The notes under the pieces: model-generated
Database searches by the model: none
What the model saw: the letters and a program-made list of their open reading frames with translations, nothing else
Told to the model about the DNA's origin: nothing
Assembly (NCBI GenBank): GCA_004321745.1
Contig: SGYO01000010.1
Span: 1 to 63,007 of the forward strand
From: a bacterium
GTDB taxonomy: Bacteria > Fidelibacterota > Marinisomatia > Marinisomatales > UBA1611
DNA: 63,007 bases
Reading direction: 5' to 3'
Position numbers and translations under genes: made by a program
Shown: positions 53,881 through 61,737 of the stretch, one piece after another
How positions within the stretch are numbered: position 1 is the stretch's first letter
Layout of the letters: each line of letters begins with the position of its first letter

Positions 53881-55681
53881 AGAAATTGAATGGTTTATTA
53901 GTTATAATGGCTCTGGTGAGGAATCAATGGGGCACTTTATTATTGAATGTGAAGATGGTGGATTTTTGCAGGTTGGAGAAACTTACTTTTTTAGTGACCC
54001 GGTGTCCACAAAACTCTATGTGGTCAAAACGAATTCTGATGGGTCTAAAATATGGGATAATGAAATTTATATAGGTGGACATAATCTTGGTAATAGTATA
54101 CTTGAATCCACTGATGGATATTTAATATTTGGTGGTCTTAACCAAAATAGCTCAATTATAAAATTGCATAAAGATAATGGAGCAGTCATTTTTAATAAGA
54201 GTTATGATAATGGTGGAACAGACGCATTTGAAAATGGTGTAGAAACACCTAATGGAATTGTGGCTGTGGGTTATAATAATTCTGAAGATCCATATAATGC
54301 TTTTTATACAGAAGGGGAAGGATTTATATCATTTTTAGATCATGAAGGAAATGAGGTTACAAGTTTCTCAATCGTTGACTACATAAGCCAAGCCTATCGT
54401 ATTAAGTATTTTGATAATGAGCTATATATTTCTGGATTAACAGAAGAGGCATTAGATTATAAAATGATAAAAATGTCTATAGAAGGTGATATAATTTGGC
54501 ATTATGAATATGGTGGTTTTGGAAGCGATCATTGTTTTGCCATGGACATGAACGAACAAGGAGAAATCTTTTTAGCTGGTCATACAACTTCAAATACAGA
54601 AAATTGGGATGTATATACTATAAAGTTGAATAATGAGGGCGAAGTTATTTGGGAAAATAAAACTGGAAACCCTCGTGGTTTTAATCCATTGTACATACAT
54701 GATGAAGCATGGGGTGTCCATGCTACAAATGATGGCGGTTGTGTAACAGTCGCTGGTACTGGTGATGAGTATGCGGAATATTCGGAATGTATTGGTGATA
54801 TTTGTTCGGATATTTGGAATGCGTATATTATAAAATATGATTCTGATGGTTTGATAACATGGGAAGAGACTTTTTCACCTCTTGATATTGGAATTGAAAA
54901 TTATGATTGGGCTGCAGAGGATATCGATCTTACTTCTGATGGAGGTGCTATAATAGCTGTAGATAACGGTCAATTTGGATTTTTAAAACTAAATAATATT
55001 CAAAATAATGAAAATAATAATTCTTACTCCATTGAAGGTAGATGGATAATTCCATTAGCAGAAAACGACCCGGGAAACACTATGTATGAGTTTTTTGATG
55101 GCTTGAGATATACTTATTATTGCTCAGATGAAAATGGCTGTGATTCAACCTACTGGAACTCTCTTGATACGAGTGATGCTATTCCAAATCCTAATCCCTA
55201 TACTTTCTCAAATGATACCTTAACAATTAATTTATTTTTTGGAAATACCTGGCAACAACCCATTACTTTTGAATGTGATGGGAATGTAGCTGCTATTGGA
55301 GATACAACTGTGACATGGTGGTTGTCCTGGTGGAGAGTTGGATATGATATTAACGAATGTGGGGGACAAGAACTTGCATTAACAAATACTGCTAAACACC
55401 CTAAAGCATTCAAACTGATTCAAAACTATCCAAACCCATTCAATCCAGCGACCTCGATTCTATACGATATACCAAATGATGGATTAGTAAATATCACTAT
55501 CTATGATATGATGGGAAGGATAGTAAAAACGCTTGTAAATGGTTCGCAAACTGCAGGATTTAAGTCAGTCCAATGGAATGCCACCAATGATAGAAATGAG
55601 CCAGTATCAGCAGGATTATATCTATATACGATACAAGGAGGAGAGTATAGACAGACTAAGAAGATGGTACTTCTAAAATAG
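53831..55681 (+). CDS. T9SS cargo with propeller-like repeats
   Basis: A 616-residue secreted protein. Start taken at ATG 53831, since from here the leader MKKYLFIVLLVGVCFGQ matches the array; the ATG at 53816 adds only MEVEL. Residues ~20-400 hold about seven repeats of the form GGFLQVGxTxxxS, TNSDGSKIWDNE, LNNEGEVIWENKT, YDSDGLITWEET, typical of beta-propellers of the delta-60/SBBP type. A small lipocalin-like domain (IEGRWIIPLAEN) follows, then the T9SS tail from 55421. Surface display inferred. Function unknown. Confidence 0.82.
   Translation: MKKYLFIVLLVGVCFGQEIEWFISYNGSGEESMGHFIIECEDGGFLQVGETYFFSDPVSTKLYVVKTNSDGSKIWDNEIYIGGHNLGNSILESTDGYLIFGGLNQNSSIIKLHKDNGAVIFNKSYDNGGTDAFENGVETPNGIVAVGYNNSEDPYNAFYTEGEGFISFLDHEGNEVTSFSIVDYISQAYRIKYFDNELYISGLTEEALDYKMIKMSIEGDIIWHYEYGGFGSDHCFAMDMNEQGEIFLAGHTTSNTENWDVYTIKLNNEGEVIWENKTGNPRGFNPLYIHDEAWGVHATNDGGCVTVAGTGDEYAEYSECIGDICSDIWNAYIIKYDSDGLITWEETFSPLDIGIENYDWAAEDIDLTSDGGAIIAVDNGQFGFLKLNNIQNNENNNSYSIEGRWIIPLAENDPGNTMYEFFDGLRYTYYCSDENGCDSTYWNSLDTSDAIPNPNPYTFSNDTLTINLFFGNTWQQPITFECDGNVAAIGDTTVTWWLSWWRVGYDINECGGQELALTNTAKHPKAFKLIQNYPNPFNPATSILYDIPNDGLVNITIYDMMGRIVKTLVNGSQTAGFKSVQWNATNDRNEPVSAGLYLYTIQGGEYRQTKKMVLLK
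55421..55681 (+). repeat. T9SS tail repeat without downstream leader
   Basis: Last tail copy (NPATSILYDIPNDG... KKMVLLK). It ends TAG and is not followed by a leader, marking the right end of the array. Confidence 0.82.
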
Positions 55682-55707
55682 TACTTTTATATAAATGATA
55701 GAACACA

Positions 55708-55742
55708 TAAAGCCACACACGCCTTGGGTTTTATTTTTTTTT
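55708..55742 (+). terminator. Weak terminator-like hairpin at the end of the array
   Basis: AAAGCC and GGGTTT can pair with one G-G mismatch, followed by TTATTTTTTTTT. Convergent with the SMR gene. Resembles a degraded version of the stem at 52583. Confidence 0.3.
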
Positions 55743-55765
55743 GTCAAGTTTGTTATATAATAATG

Positions 55766-56092
55766 CTAATCCGTAACTGCGTATGTATTTACAAGGATGA
55801 CCCCAATTACAATTAAAATTAAACCTAAAACTGTTTGCCATTGCAATACCTGACCATATAAAAATTTACCAAGAATTGAAATTAGCATAATTCCTAAACC
55901 AGCCCATGTTGAATAAGCAATAGCAATAGGAATTCCCTCAAGAGCAAAAGTAAGTAGATAAAATGCTAAAATATATGCGACTAAAAGAGCAATAGATGGT
56001 ACAGGCTTTGTAAAATTTTTTGACAATGGTAGTAGCATTGTTCCTATTACTTCACAAGCTACAGCCCCTATTAAATAAGTGTATGGTTTCAA
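55766..56092 (-). CDS. SMR-family small multidrug-type transporter (EmrE-like)
   Basis: A 108-residue four-helix transporter. The proton/substrate-coupling Glu is Glu14 and the aromatic residues Tyr60 and Trp63 occupy the EmrE positions (ACEVIGTMLLPLS, AIAYSTWAGLG). It works as an antiparallel homodimer exchanging protons for cationic drugs or guanidinium-like compounds. Tyr60/Trp63 and length favour the Qac/EmrE type over Gdx. Confidence 0.9.
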   Translation of the reverse strand: MKPYTYLIGAVACEVIGTMLLPLSKNFTKPVPSIALLVAYILAFYLLTFALEGIPIAIAYSTWAGLGIMLISILGKFLYGQVLQWQTVLGLILIVIGVILVNTYAVTD

Positions 56093-56114
56093 TTAATCAT
56101 CCTATATAATAAAT

Positions 56115-56474
56115 CTATGTGAGCATTATCAGATCAATTGTAAAATATAAAATGAAAAGACAAAGTCCTAAAACTGCGAAAGCAGGAATTGTTCTCCTTA
56201 ATGGGTTTTGTACCATGTAATGTGTCCAAAGAGCTCCGAGCATTTGTATAATAATTCCCAAACAGCCTAAAATGATTAATTCGGTTTCATTTTTTATAAT
56301 CATAGCAGAAAAAGATAACATTAAAATTCCTGTAAAATCACGAAACCAAAGAGGGTAATTATATCCTTTAAATTCTTCTGTTATGTTTTTGTACCTGACT
56401 ACCCACACATAAAATATGGATATACTCAATATTACTTTACACATTGTTAGTAATGCGCTAATGTAAATCGACAT
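56115..56474 (-). CDS. Four-helix membrane protein, DoxX-like
   Basis: A 119-residue membrane protein with four hydrophobic helices (ISALLTMCKVILSISIFYVW, FTGILMLSFSAMIIK, IILGCLGIIIQMLGALW, PAFAVLGLCLFILYFTI) and an FRDFTG segment after the first. This pattern resembles DoxX-like small membrane proteins. It lies 22 bases upstream of the SMR gene on the same strand and may share its transcript. Confidence 0.6.
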   Translation of the reverse strand: MSIYISALLTMCKVILSISIFYVWVVRYKNITEEFKGYNYPLWFRDFTGILMLSFSAMIIKNETELIILGCLGIIIQMLGALWTHYMVQNPLRRTIPAFAVLGLCLFILYFTIDLIMLT

Positions 56475-56691
56475 TTAATTAACTTTTTTTATTTTAAATA
56501 TCATTTAAATTGCCTCAACATAAATTAAATTTAAAATGGTTGAAAACTTATTTACTACCTATGTAATTATGAATAGACAGAGTAAAAATGGCATTATCAG
56601 CCTATTTTTGATTGCTATTTCTTCTATTTAAATTAATGCTTATTATGAAATAATATTTATTTTAAAAGGTATTTTGAATTAATATTTATGT

Positions 56692-56874
56692 ATGAAAATT
56701 ACATTATTACTAACAGCTATCGGTAGTTTAGCAGGATTTGCTTATGCATCTTTTGCTGGTTGTGACCCATCAGCGTGTTTTGCCTCATCTGCAACAAGTA
56801 CATCTACTGTTGTTGGTGCATTCGCTGGTTTAGTCATTGCATTACCGGTAAGTTTAAGCTTAAAGAAAAAATAA
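56692..56874 (+). CDS. Small membrane protein, DUF6132-like
   Basis: A 60-residue protein with two membrane helices separated by a short Cys-containing loop (FAGCDPSACFASS). The helix-GC-x-x-x-x-C-helix pattern resembles DUF6132-type proteins, whose function is unknown. A terminator follows directly. Confidence 0.6.
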   Translation: MKITLLLTAIGSLAGFAYASFAGCDPSACFASSATSTSTVVGAFAGLVIALPVSLSLKKK

Positions 56875-56881
56875 ATAATTT

Positions 56882-56911
56882 AACCTGCATTTTATTGTAG
56901 GTTTTATTTTT
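56882..56911 (+). terminator. Rho-independent terminator after the 60-residue membrane protein
   Basis: AACCTGCA (56882-56889) pairs with TGTAGGTT (56896-56903), loop TTTTAT, followed by TTATTTTT. Confidence 0.75.
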
Positions 56912-56920
56912 AAAACATCA

Positions 56921-57041
56921 GGAGTGGTTTCTACATTGAGACCCACTAACCGAGCCTAAGAGCTGCGGTAGTTATGTTCATTAAACGGAGGATGCGCCTT
57001 GGAAGAGGAAAAAGTGGAACCGCCTGAGATGGCGGTTTTTT
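56921..57041 (+). ncRNA. Candidate structured small RNA with its own terminator
   Basis: A ~120-base stretch that is visibly richer in G+C (about half) than the surrounding ~30% sequence and is not coding. It can fold into a 9-bp helix with a C bulge (AGT+GGTTTC 56923-56931 with GAGACC+ACT 56938-56947), a 7-bp helix with a G bulge (ACCG-AGC 56949-56955 with GCT-CGGT 56962-56969), an unpaired purine-rich region, and an intrinsic terminator. It starts right after another terminator, so it would be its own unit. It does not match tRNA, SRP RNA, tmRNA or a riboswitch that I can recognise. Confidence 0.6.
57018..57041 (+). terminator. Rho-independent terminator of the small RNA
   Basis: AACCGCC (57018-57024) pairs with GGCGGTT (57031-57037), loop TGAGAT, tail TTTTTT. 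Confidence 0.92.
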
Positions 57042-57080
57042 CGTTTATAGACCTACCTGATATGTTAATTCGTGTAATAA

Positions 57081-57122
57081 AAAGGAGAACGCATCATGAA
57101 AAAAATCAATTTTACCAAATGA
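57081..57122 (+). other. Strong RBS and 8-codon ORF
   Basis: AAAGGAG at 57081-57087 lies 8 bases before ATG 57096, which reads MKKINFTK and stops at 57120-57122. No gene follows on this strand for 600 bases. Either a remnant of a lost gene or a tiny translated ORF downstream of the small RNA. Confidence 0.4.
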
Positions 57123-57158
57123 GTAAAAATATAAATCAATTAGAATACAAAACTATGT

Positions 57159-57632
57159 CTATTTATCTCTGAATAAAATAAAGCCAGTAGCTGAAAAAGC
57201 AATATTAAATATTGATATAATACCTAGCCAATTTATTTTTGGCAAGTCTGGGTTGGTCATTGGTATTAGTTTAAATATTTGTTTAGGATTAAGATGATAA
57301 CTCTTTTTACTTGAGGATTGTTTCCATTTTTTATATTCAATTGCATCATCTACATAGCGATCAAATAGTATTTTTTCACCATCATCTAAAAATTTATAAA
57401 AATGAGTAACTCTATAATCTTTATCAGGTTTATATGAATCGTATTGGTATTTAACTTCTCTTTCAACCATATCTCTCATTTTTGTATTAAACAAATACAT
57501 TAGAGGATCACTTTTATAGCCTTTTGAATGATAAACTGTGTATGGTAAAAAACCAAGCCCAAATATAGTAATGAGAAATACCACGAAAGATCCAACACCA
57601 ATCATTGTAAATACTTTTTGTTTATCATTCAT
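57159..57632 (-). CDS. Membrane protein of unknown function
   Basis: A ~157-residue protein; ATG 57632 (MNDKQKVF) is preferred over the frame start at 57647. Two membrane helices, near the N-terminus (FTMIGVGSFVVFLITIFGLGFL) and the C-terminus (WLGIISIFNIAFSATGFILF), flank a charged Lys/Tyr/Asp-rich middle domain. Not recognised. Confidence 0.6.
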   Translation of the reverse strand: MNDKQKVFTMIGVGSFVVFLITIFGLGFLPYTVYHSKGYKSDPLMYLFNTKMRDMVEREVKYQYDSYKPDKDYRVTHFYKFLDDGEKILFDRYVDDAIEYKKWKQSSSKKSYHLNPKQIFKLIPMTNPDLPKINWLGIISIFNIAFSATGFILFRDK

Positions 57633-57727
57633 ATCTAAATATAGCAATCTGTATGCTTTAATGAGAATGATTAGATAATGTTAAAATGATAACTGTATAT
57701 AATCACTAATAATTTTTAATTTCAGCT

Positions 57728-57871
57728 ATGAGAAGAACCCCAGATGAATTTTTACTAATTATAGTAATTTTTGCAGGATTTTTCATTTGGTGGTACTACA
57801 GTGGTAGAAGAGCTTTTGAAGAGTCTTTAAGATTAAAAGAAAAAAATGAAAATAAAGATGAGGAAGAATAA
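57728..57871 (+). CDS. 47-residue membrane protein
   Basis: ATG 57728 opens MRRTPDEFLLIIVIFAGFF, then IWWYYSGRRAFEESLRLKEK and the tail NENKDEEE. One membrane helix with an acidic cytoplasmic tail. The tail codons GATGAGGAAGAATAA also place a GAGGA site before the next ATG (57872), which follows the stop directly. First of a run of three tiny genes. Confidence 0.55.
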   Translation: MRRTPDEFLLIIVIFAGFFIWWYYSGRRAFEESLRLKEKNENKDEEE

Positions 57872-58027
57872 ATGGATATATTATTAAAATATCGTTTCTT
57901 TGTGCTGATGGCAATTTATGTTGCTCTTCGATACTTTTCTGTTGATGGGAATAGTGACCTAGCTACTATTGTATTTTTTGTTGCTATTTTAGATTTATCA
58001 AATGTATTGAGTAAAACAAAAAAATAA
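57872..58027 (+). CDS. 51-residue membrane protein
   Basis: ATG 57872 directly follows the previous stop. MDILLKYRFFVLMAIYVALR, then YFSVDGNSDLATIVFFVAI and LDLSNVLSKTKK. Two membrane helices with basic ends. The tight junction and good upstream GAGGA argue that it is real. Confidence 0.55.
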   Translation: MDILLKYRFFVLMAIYVALRYFSVDGNSDLATIVFFVAILDLSNVLSKTKK

Positions 58028-58030
58028 ATA

Positions 58031-58153
58031 TTGGAATCCACAACTTTATATCTGTTTATTGGCGGCGTGATTATTGCTGTTGGTTATATACCTTTTAAAA
58101 TTTTATTACATATTTCTCGCAATAACAAAAATTATAATGAGGAGGAAGAATAG
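58031..58153 (+). CDS. 40-residue membrane protein
   Basis: TTG 58031 opens MESTTLYLFIGGVIIAVGYI, then PFKILLHISRNNKNYNEEEE, stop TAG 58151-58153. One membrane helix and an acidic tail whose codons GAGGAGGAAGAA serve as ribosome site for the gene at 58154. Start codon less certain than for the two upstream ORFs. Confidence 0.5.
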   Translation: MESTTLYLFIGGVIIAVGYIPFKILLHISRNNKNYNEEEE

Positions 58154-58468
58154 TTGAAAAAACCTTTATTATCTTTTTTAATTATTGGTTTTTCATTTTG
58201 TTTAGCAAAGGATGCAAGCGTAAAAGAAAACAAAAGATATGCAGAAAATAATAGCCAAGTTTCTAATTTTAGAAAAGTAACGATTCAGATTGGTCATATA
58301 GATGAGTTTATATTAGATCTTGGACACCCTTTTAAAAAACAGTCTCCATTTGGATACGCTATCATTCAACAAGGTAAGTTAAATGAATTTGTTTTAGATC
58401 AAGGATACCCATCCAAAATAAAACCGGGTTTAACGACAAGTAATTTTAAAATTATTGGTGAATATTAG
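58154..58468 (+). CDS. Secreted protein with two similar repeats
   Basis: A 104-residue protein starting at TTG 58154, directly after the preceding stop. Signal peptide (LLSFLIIGFSFCLA). The mature part has two copies of one motif: IGHIDEFILDLGHPFKKQSP (~46-65) and QGKLNEFVLDQGYPSKIKPG (~73-92). Function unknown; the repeat suggests a small binding module. Confidence 0.65.
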   Translation: MKKPLLSFLIIGFSFCLAKDASVKENKRYAENNSQVSNFRKVTIQIGHIDEFILDLGHPFKKQSPFGYAIIQQGKLNEFVLDQGYPSKIKPGLTTSNFKIIGEY

Positions 58469-58878
58469 TGTTGAAAATTTTTTTCTTTATTTTTTTTGTT
58501 AGTTTATCATTTTCCCATGATTTAGGTACTGCAAATGATTTTTTAAATCATTATCCATTTGGCAAATCCAAAGAAGATTTCTTAAAAAAAGATTATTACT
58601 GGAAAAGCTATTATGAGTCAAAAATATTTGGATTAGGGGAGGGCAATCAAATAACACTCGGGAAATTAATTCAGCAAAAAATCATTCCTAAAAATTCTCC
58701 CTCTATATCTAGTCTTAACACCTATATTAGAACTTGCGAAATGACATCCGAGCAGCTCATCGGAGTGATCAAAGAATGGTGTGATAATAATCCCAAAAAA
58801 ACTCACCTTATGTTCTCATACATAGCTATAGAGGCATTTCTGTCGTTACCAATCAAGCAGAATTGCTTATTTGATTAG
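58468..58878 (+). CDS. Secreted protein, faint Rap1a/immunity-like pattern
   Basis: A 136-residue protein starting at GTG 58468 (or TTG 58471), overlapping the previous stop by one base. Signal peptide (KIFFFIFFVSLSFSHD). The C-terminal half (TCEMTSEQLIGVIKEWCDNNPKKTHLMF, then AIEAFLSLPIKQNC) shows the Cys-helix-Cys layout of Rap1a-type proteins, some of which are periplasmic immunity proteins. This is a resemblance only; no toxin gene is nearby. Confidence 0.55.
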   Translation: MLKIFFFIFFVSLSFSHDLGTANDFLNHYPFGKSKEDFLKKDYYWKSYYESKIFGLGEGNQITLGKLIQQKIIPKNSPSISSLNTYIRTCEMTSEQLIGVIKEWCDNNPKKTHLMFSYIAIEAFLSLPIKQNCLFD

Positions 58879-58899
58879 GCTAGTCTTTCGGCAAATAAC

Positions 58900-60177
58900 C
58901 TATAAAGAGTCAATTACACTCAATAGATCATATATATCTATTTGATTATCTGAATTAATGTCAGCAATGATTTCAGATTCAGGATCTAGTAAATTTGAAC
59001 CTAAAATGTGTGATAAAATTAATATCAAATCAGCTAGGGTTAGGTTATTATCCCCATTTAAATCTCCATCAACTGGAGGTATTATTTGAATGAGCTCATT
59101 TGTATTTGTTCCAACATACCATATAGTTCCATCAGGGCCCACTTTAATACTCATCAAATCGTTTTCTCTATCAGTATGTAATCTCTTTAGCTCTTGGTTT
59201 ATGCCTAGGTTATCTAAATCATAGAAAATCACATCACCATTTGAATAATCACTAACGATAAGATAGTTTTCATATATATCAATACCAGTTGGAAGAATTA
59301 ATCCGCTGTCAATTATTGTTTCGTATTGAACTCCATTCATGCTGTAATAACCTTCGATGTTTTCGGCATAGGGCGTAAGACTATAATTAATAGTTCCAGT
59401 ATTTGTATTCATTTTAATGATTCTTTGATTACCAGTATCGCATATGTAAAGGTAACCAGTTTCGTTATCCAATATCATATGGCTAGATAACCCGTTTACG
59501 CGTTCTATATCAATTTCGTCATATCGATAAACTATTCCGTCAGAATGATCTTCACCACCATGCTCATGATCAGGATGAGTTTCTTGAAAATTATATTTAG
59601 CTACGGTACTATGATAGCCGTCAAACAACCAGTAAATATTCTCAGTCCCTGCAGCAATTCCAATGCTGAATGGACTTTGATGTACCATATCCCAATGGCT
59701 GCCAAGTACGGGACCATTTTGATTTATTCTAGCATAAATGGATGTATCGGAATCCCACAACGTACATCCACTAAAATAACCGTTTGGATTGCCATTCGCA
59801 TCTTGGACATCCAGAGTATTGGCAAATCCGCCATTATCACTAAAAGATATAGCACTAGCTGTATGCATAAAGTGACCAGAATATGAATCTTTCCTGTAAT
59901 CAGCCCACTGCTCATTTGAGCCAGCATTGTAGTAAGTCACAGTGCTACCGCCAAAGTTTGGATCAAATGATGCGGAATTTTCGTTGATTACCCATAGCTC
60001 ATTGGTTCTACCTGGTAATGTATGGAAATCAAGATCTCGAGGCTTAAAAAGGCCATCAGATTCAATTCCTTGAATTACTGATATCGTAAAAGGAGAGTTG
60101 ATTATTTTATTGAATAAGCTCTGAGAATAACAGTAGCTAATATAAAAGTAGAATAGTATTATATATTTAATTAACAC
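58900..60177 (-). CDS. Secreted NHL-like propeller protein with dockerin-type repeats
   Basis: A 425-residue exported protein. After the signal peptide, residues ~40-350 have beta-propeller segments (GLFKPRDLDFHTLPGRTNELWV, NETGYLYICDTGNQRIIKM, LPTGIDIYENYLIVSDYSNGDVIFYD, IKVGPDGTIWYVG) of the NHL type, with a His/Asp-rich loop (HPDHEHGGEDHSDG) that could bind metal. The C-terminal end has two dockerin/EF-hand-like calcium loops: DLNGDNNLTLADLILILSHIL and DINSDNQIDIYDLLSVI. In FCB bacteria such dockerin units are common in secreted proteins without a cellulosome. No T9SS tail. Confidence 0.85.
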   Translation of the reverse strand: MLIKYIILFYFYISYCYSQSLFNKIINSPFTISVIQGIESDGLFKPRDLDFHTLPGRTNELWVINENSASFDPNFGGSTVTYYNAGSNEQWADYRKDSYSGHFMHTASAISFSDNGGFANTLDVQDANGNPNGYFSGCTLWDSDTSIYARINQNGPVLGSHWDMVHQSPFSIGIAAGTENIYWLFDGYHSTVAKYNFQETHPDHEHGGEDHSDGIVYRYDEIDIERVNGLSSHMILDNETGYLYICDTGNQRIIKMNTNTGTINYSLTPYAENIEGYYSMNGVQYETIIDSGLILPTGIDIYENYLIVSDYSNGDVIFYDLDNLGINQELKRLHTDRENDLMSIKVGPDGTIWYVGTNTNELIQIIPPVDGDLNGDNNLTLADLILILSHILGSNLLDPESEIIADINSDNQIDIYDLLSVIDSL

Positions 60178-60196
60178 AGAATTCTATTTGAATCGA

Positions 60197-60487
60197 CTAT
60201 TTACCCTTAAATTGATATTCTAGATCGCCTTCAACGATCTCAGGAGGTGCACTAACAAATTCCATTAATCCACCCATAACAGACTGGACTCTTTCGTTAT
60301 TTTTTTCTAAAATTTCCTTGCTTTCCCACACAGCAATCCCAGAAACTTCATTTTCTCCAGATTTAAAATAACTTAAACTAACTATACCATCTGTTTCAGA
60401 AAAAAAATCCTCTTTGCTCCTAAAATAATTAATAACATCGTCTGTTTTTCCAGGGTTACATTTAATCTTACCGATACGATAGAACAT
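60197..60487 (-). CDS. ABM-like dimeric alpha/beta-barrel protein
   Basis: A 96-residue protein with the ferredoxin-like pattern of antibiotic-biosynthesis-monooxygenase (ABM) proteins: KIKCNPGKTDDVINYFRS, GIVSLSYFKSGENEVSGIAVWESKE. Such proteins form dimers and act as monooxygenases or have unknown roles. Preceded by an AAGGAG-type site (reverse strand). Confidence 0.65.
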   Translation of the reverse strand: MFYRIGKIKCNPGKTDDVINYFRSKEDFFSETDGIVSLSYFKSGENEVSGIAVWESKEILEKNNERVQSVMGGLMEFVSAPPEIVEGDLEYQFKGK

Positions 60488-60635
60488 ATAAACTCCTTAT
60501 TTTAATTAACTAAATAAAATGAAAAATAAGCCAAATTAAATGAATTGATTTTTTCTTAGTTATTATCAACAAAAGCTTAAATTTCGTTATAATTAACAAT
60601 ACGATAATGTACAATTCAATATGCATCAATAATAA

Positions 60636-61661
60636 ATGAAAAAGATTTTATTTTTTACTCCATTTTTGATTTTCATTTCTTGTATATCTACACAGAAAAT
60701 TGAATCTAATTCAATTAATGCCAACTCCAGTCTAAAAATTGGATTTGCTTCTTGTTTAAACCAGGAAAAGAAAATGCCGATCTTTAATACGATCAAGGCT
60801 GAAGGTTTTGATCTATTTCTAATGATGGGTGATAACGTGTATGGAAATAGTAAGTCAGAGGATTTAAAAGAACTCAGGGTAGCATATAATAAGCAAAAAC
60901 AAAATTTTGATAAATTAGATTTTGATTTTCCAATTGAGGCTATTTGGGATGACAATGATTATGGACTAGGTGATGGTGGGAAAGAATATAATTTAAAAGA
61001 AAAATCTAAAGAACTTTTTTTAAATTTTTGGGACATTCCAACTAATGACCCACGAAGACAAAGAAATGGGCTTTACCATGAGGTGTTACAAAATTATAAT
61101 GGCAAATCTATCCAAATCTTATTTCTAGATACTCGTACATTCAGGGATAATTTAAAACCAACAGATGAAAAAGGTGCTGTTGGTAAAGAGCGTTATCTAC
61201 CTTTCCCAGATACTTCTTTAACAATGTTGGGAAAAGAGCAGTGGCAGTGGTTAGCCAAAAAGATATCTAAATCTGTAGATTACAGAATAATAATTTCCTC
61301 TATACAAATTTTAGCATTAGGTCATGGTTGGGAATGTTGGAATAATCTCCCTCATGAGAGACAGAGGTTCATTGATCTTCTTGATAAATCAAATATAAAC
61401 CACACAGTACTTCTATCTGGAGATAGGCATAGAGGAGGGCACTATCAGTTAAAAACAAAAAGTAATAAAATTATTTCAGAAATGACATCTAGTAGTTTAA
61501 ATGTTCCATATTCAAATCCTGAAGAACCAGGCCCACTAAGAATTGGGGGTACATATTCAAAAGAAAACTATGGGGTAATCCAGATGTATGAGTCAAAAGA
61601 TTCACTTAGTGTGATGTTAAAAAATATTAAAGGTGAAGTTATAAATTCCTTTAAATTATAA
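60636..61661 (+). CDS. PhoD-like metallophosphatase lipoprotein
   Basis: A 341-residue lipoprotein (lipobox FISC, Cys16). PhoD/alkaline phosphatase D-type motifs: IGFASCLNQE, MMGDNVYG, IWDDNDYGLGDGG, LFLDTRTFRD, LSGDRHRGG. These ligands bind a Fe/Ca or dinuclear metal centre. Substrate is a phosphodiester or monoester. The preceding 150 bases contain no gene. Confidence 0.88.
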   Translation: MKKILFFTPFLIFISCISTQKIESNSINANSSLKIGFASCLNQEKKMPIFNTIKAEGFDLFLMMGDNVYGNSKSEDLKELRVAYNKQKQNFDKLDFDFPIEAIWDDNDYGLGDGGKEYNLKEKSKELFLNFWDIPTNDPRRQRNGLYHEVLQNYNGKSIQILFLDTRTFRDNLKPTDEKGAVGKERYLPFPDTSLTMLGKEQWQWLAKKISKSVDYRIIISSIQILALGHGWECWNNLPHERQRFIDLLDKSNINHTVLLSGDRHRGGHYQLKTKSNKIISEMTSSSLNVPYSNPEEPGPLRIGGTYSKENYGVIQMYESKDSLSVMLKNIKGEVINSFKL

Positions 61662-61737
61662 TAAAAGTTATCCTATCAATAAATAACACTCTAATTGAAT
61701 ATATTATTTTTAGTTAAAGCAAAACATTAAATTATAT

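Noticed and set aside
56536-56631. 31-codon ORF on the plus strand
   Set aside because: No ribosome site, no clear membrane or soluble protein pattern, and very AT-rich sequence makes chance likely.
56945-57041. Riboswitch identity for the small RNA (glutamine/downstream-peptide or TPP-like)
   Set aside because: GTTCA...ACGGAGGATG only loosely resembles the glutamine-II consensus, and CTGAGAT lies in the terminator loop rather than in a TPP core. Conserved cores are missing.
58468-58878. Toxin-immunity pair
   Set aside because: The Rap1a-like resemblance is weak and no effector or type VI genes are nearby.
59545-59886. Plus-strand ORF inside the dockerin/NHL gene, and similar long antisense frames elsewhere (for example 12121-12435, 21579-21903, 29410-29694)
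   Set aside because: These are shadow frames opposite well-supported genes with no protein-family signal.
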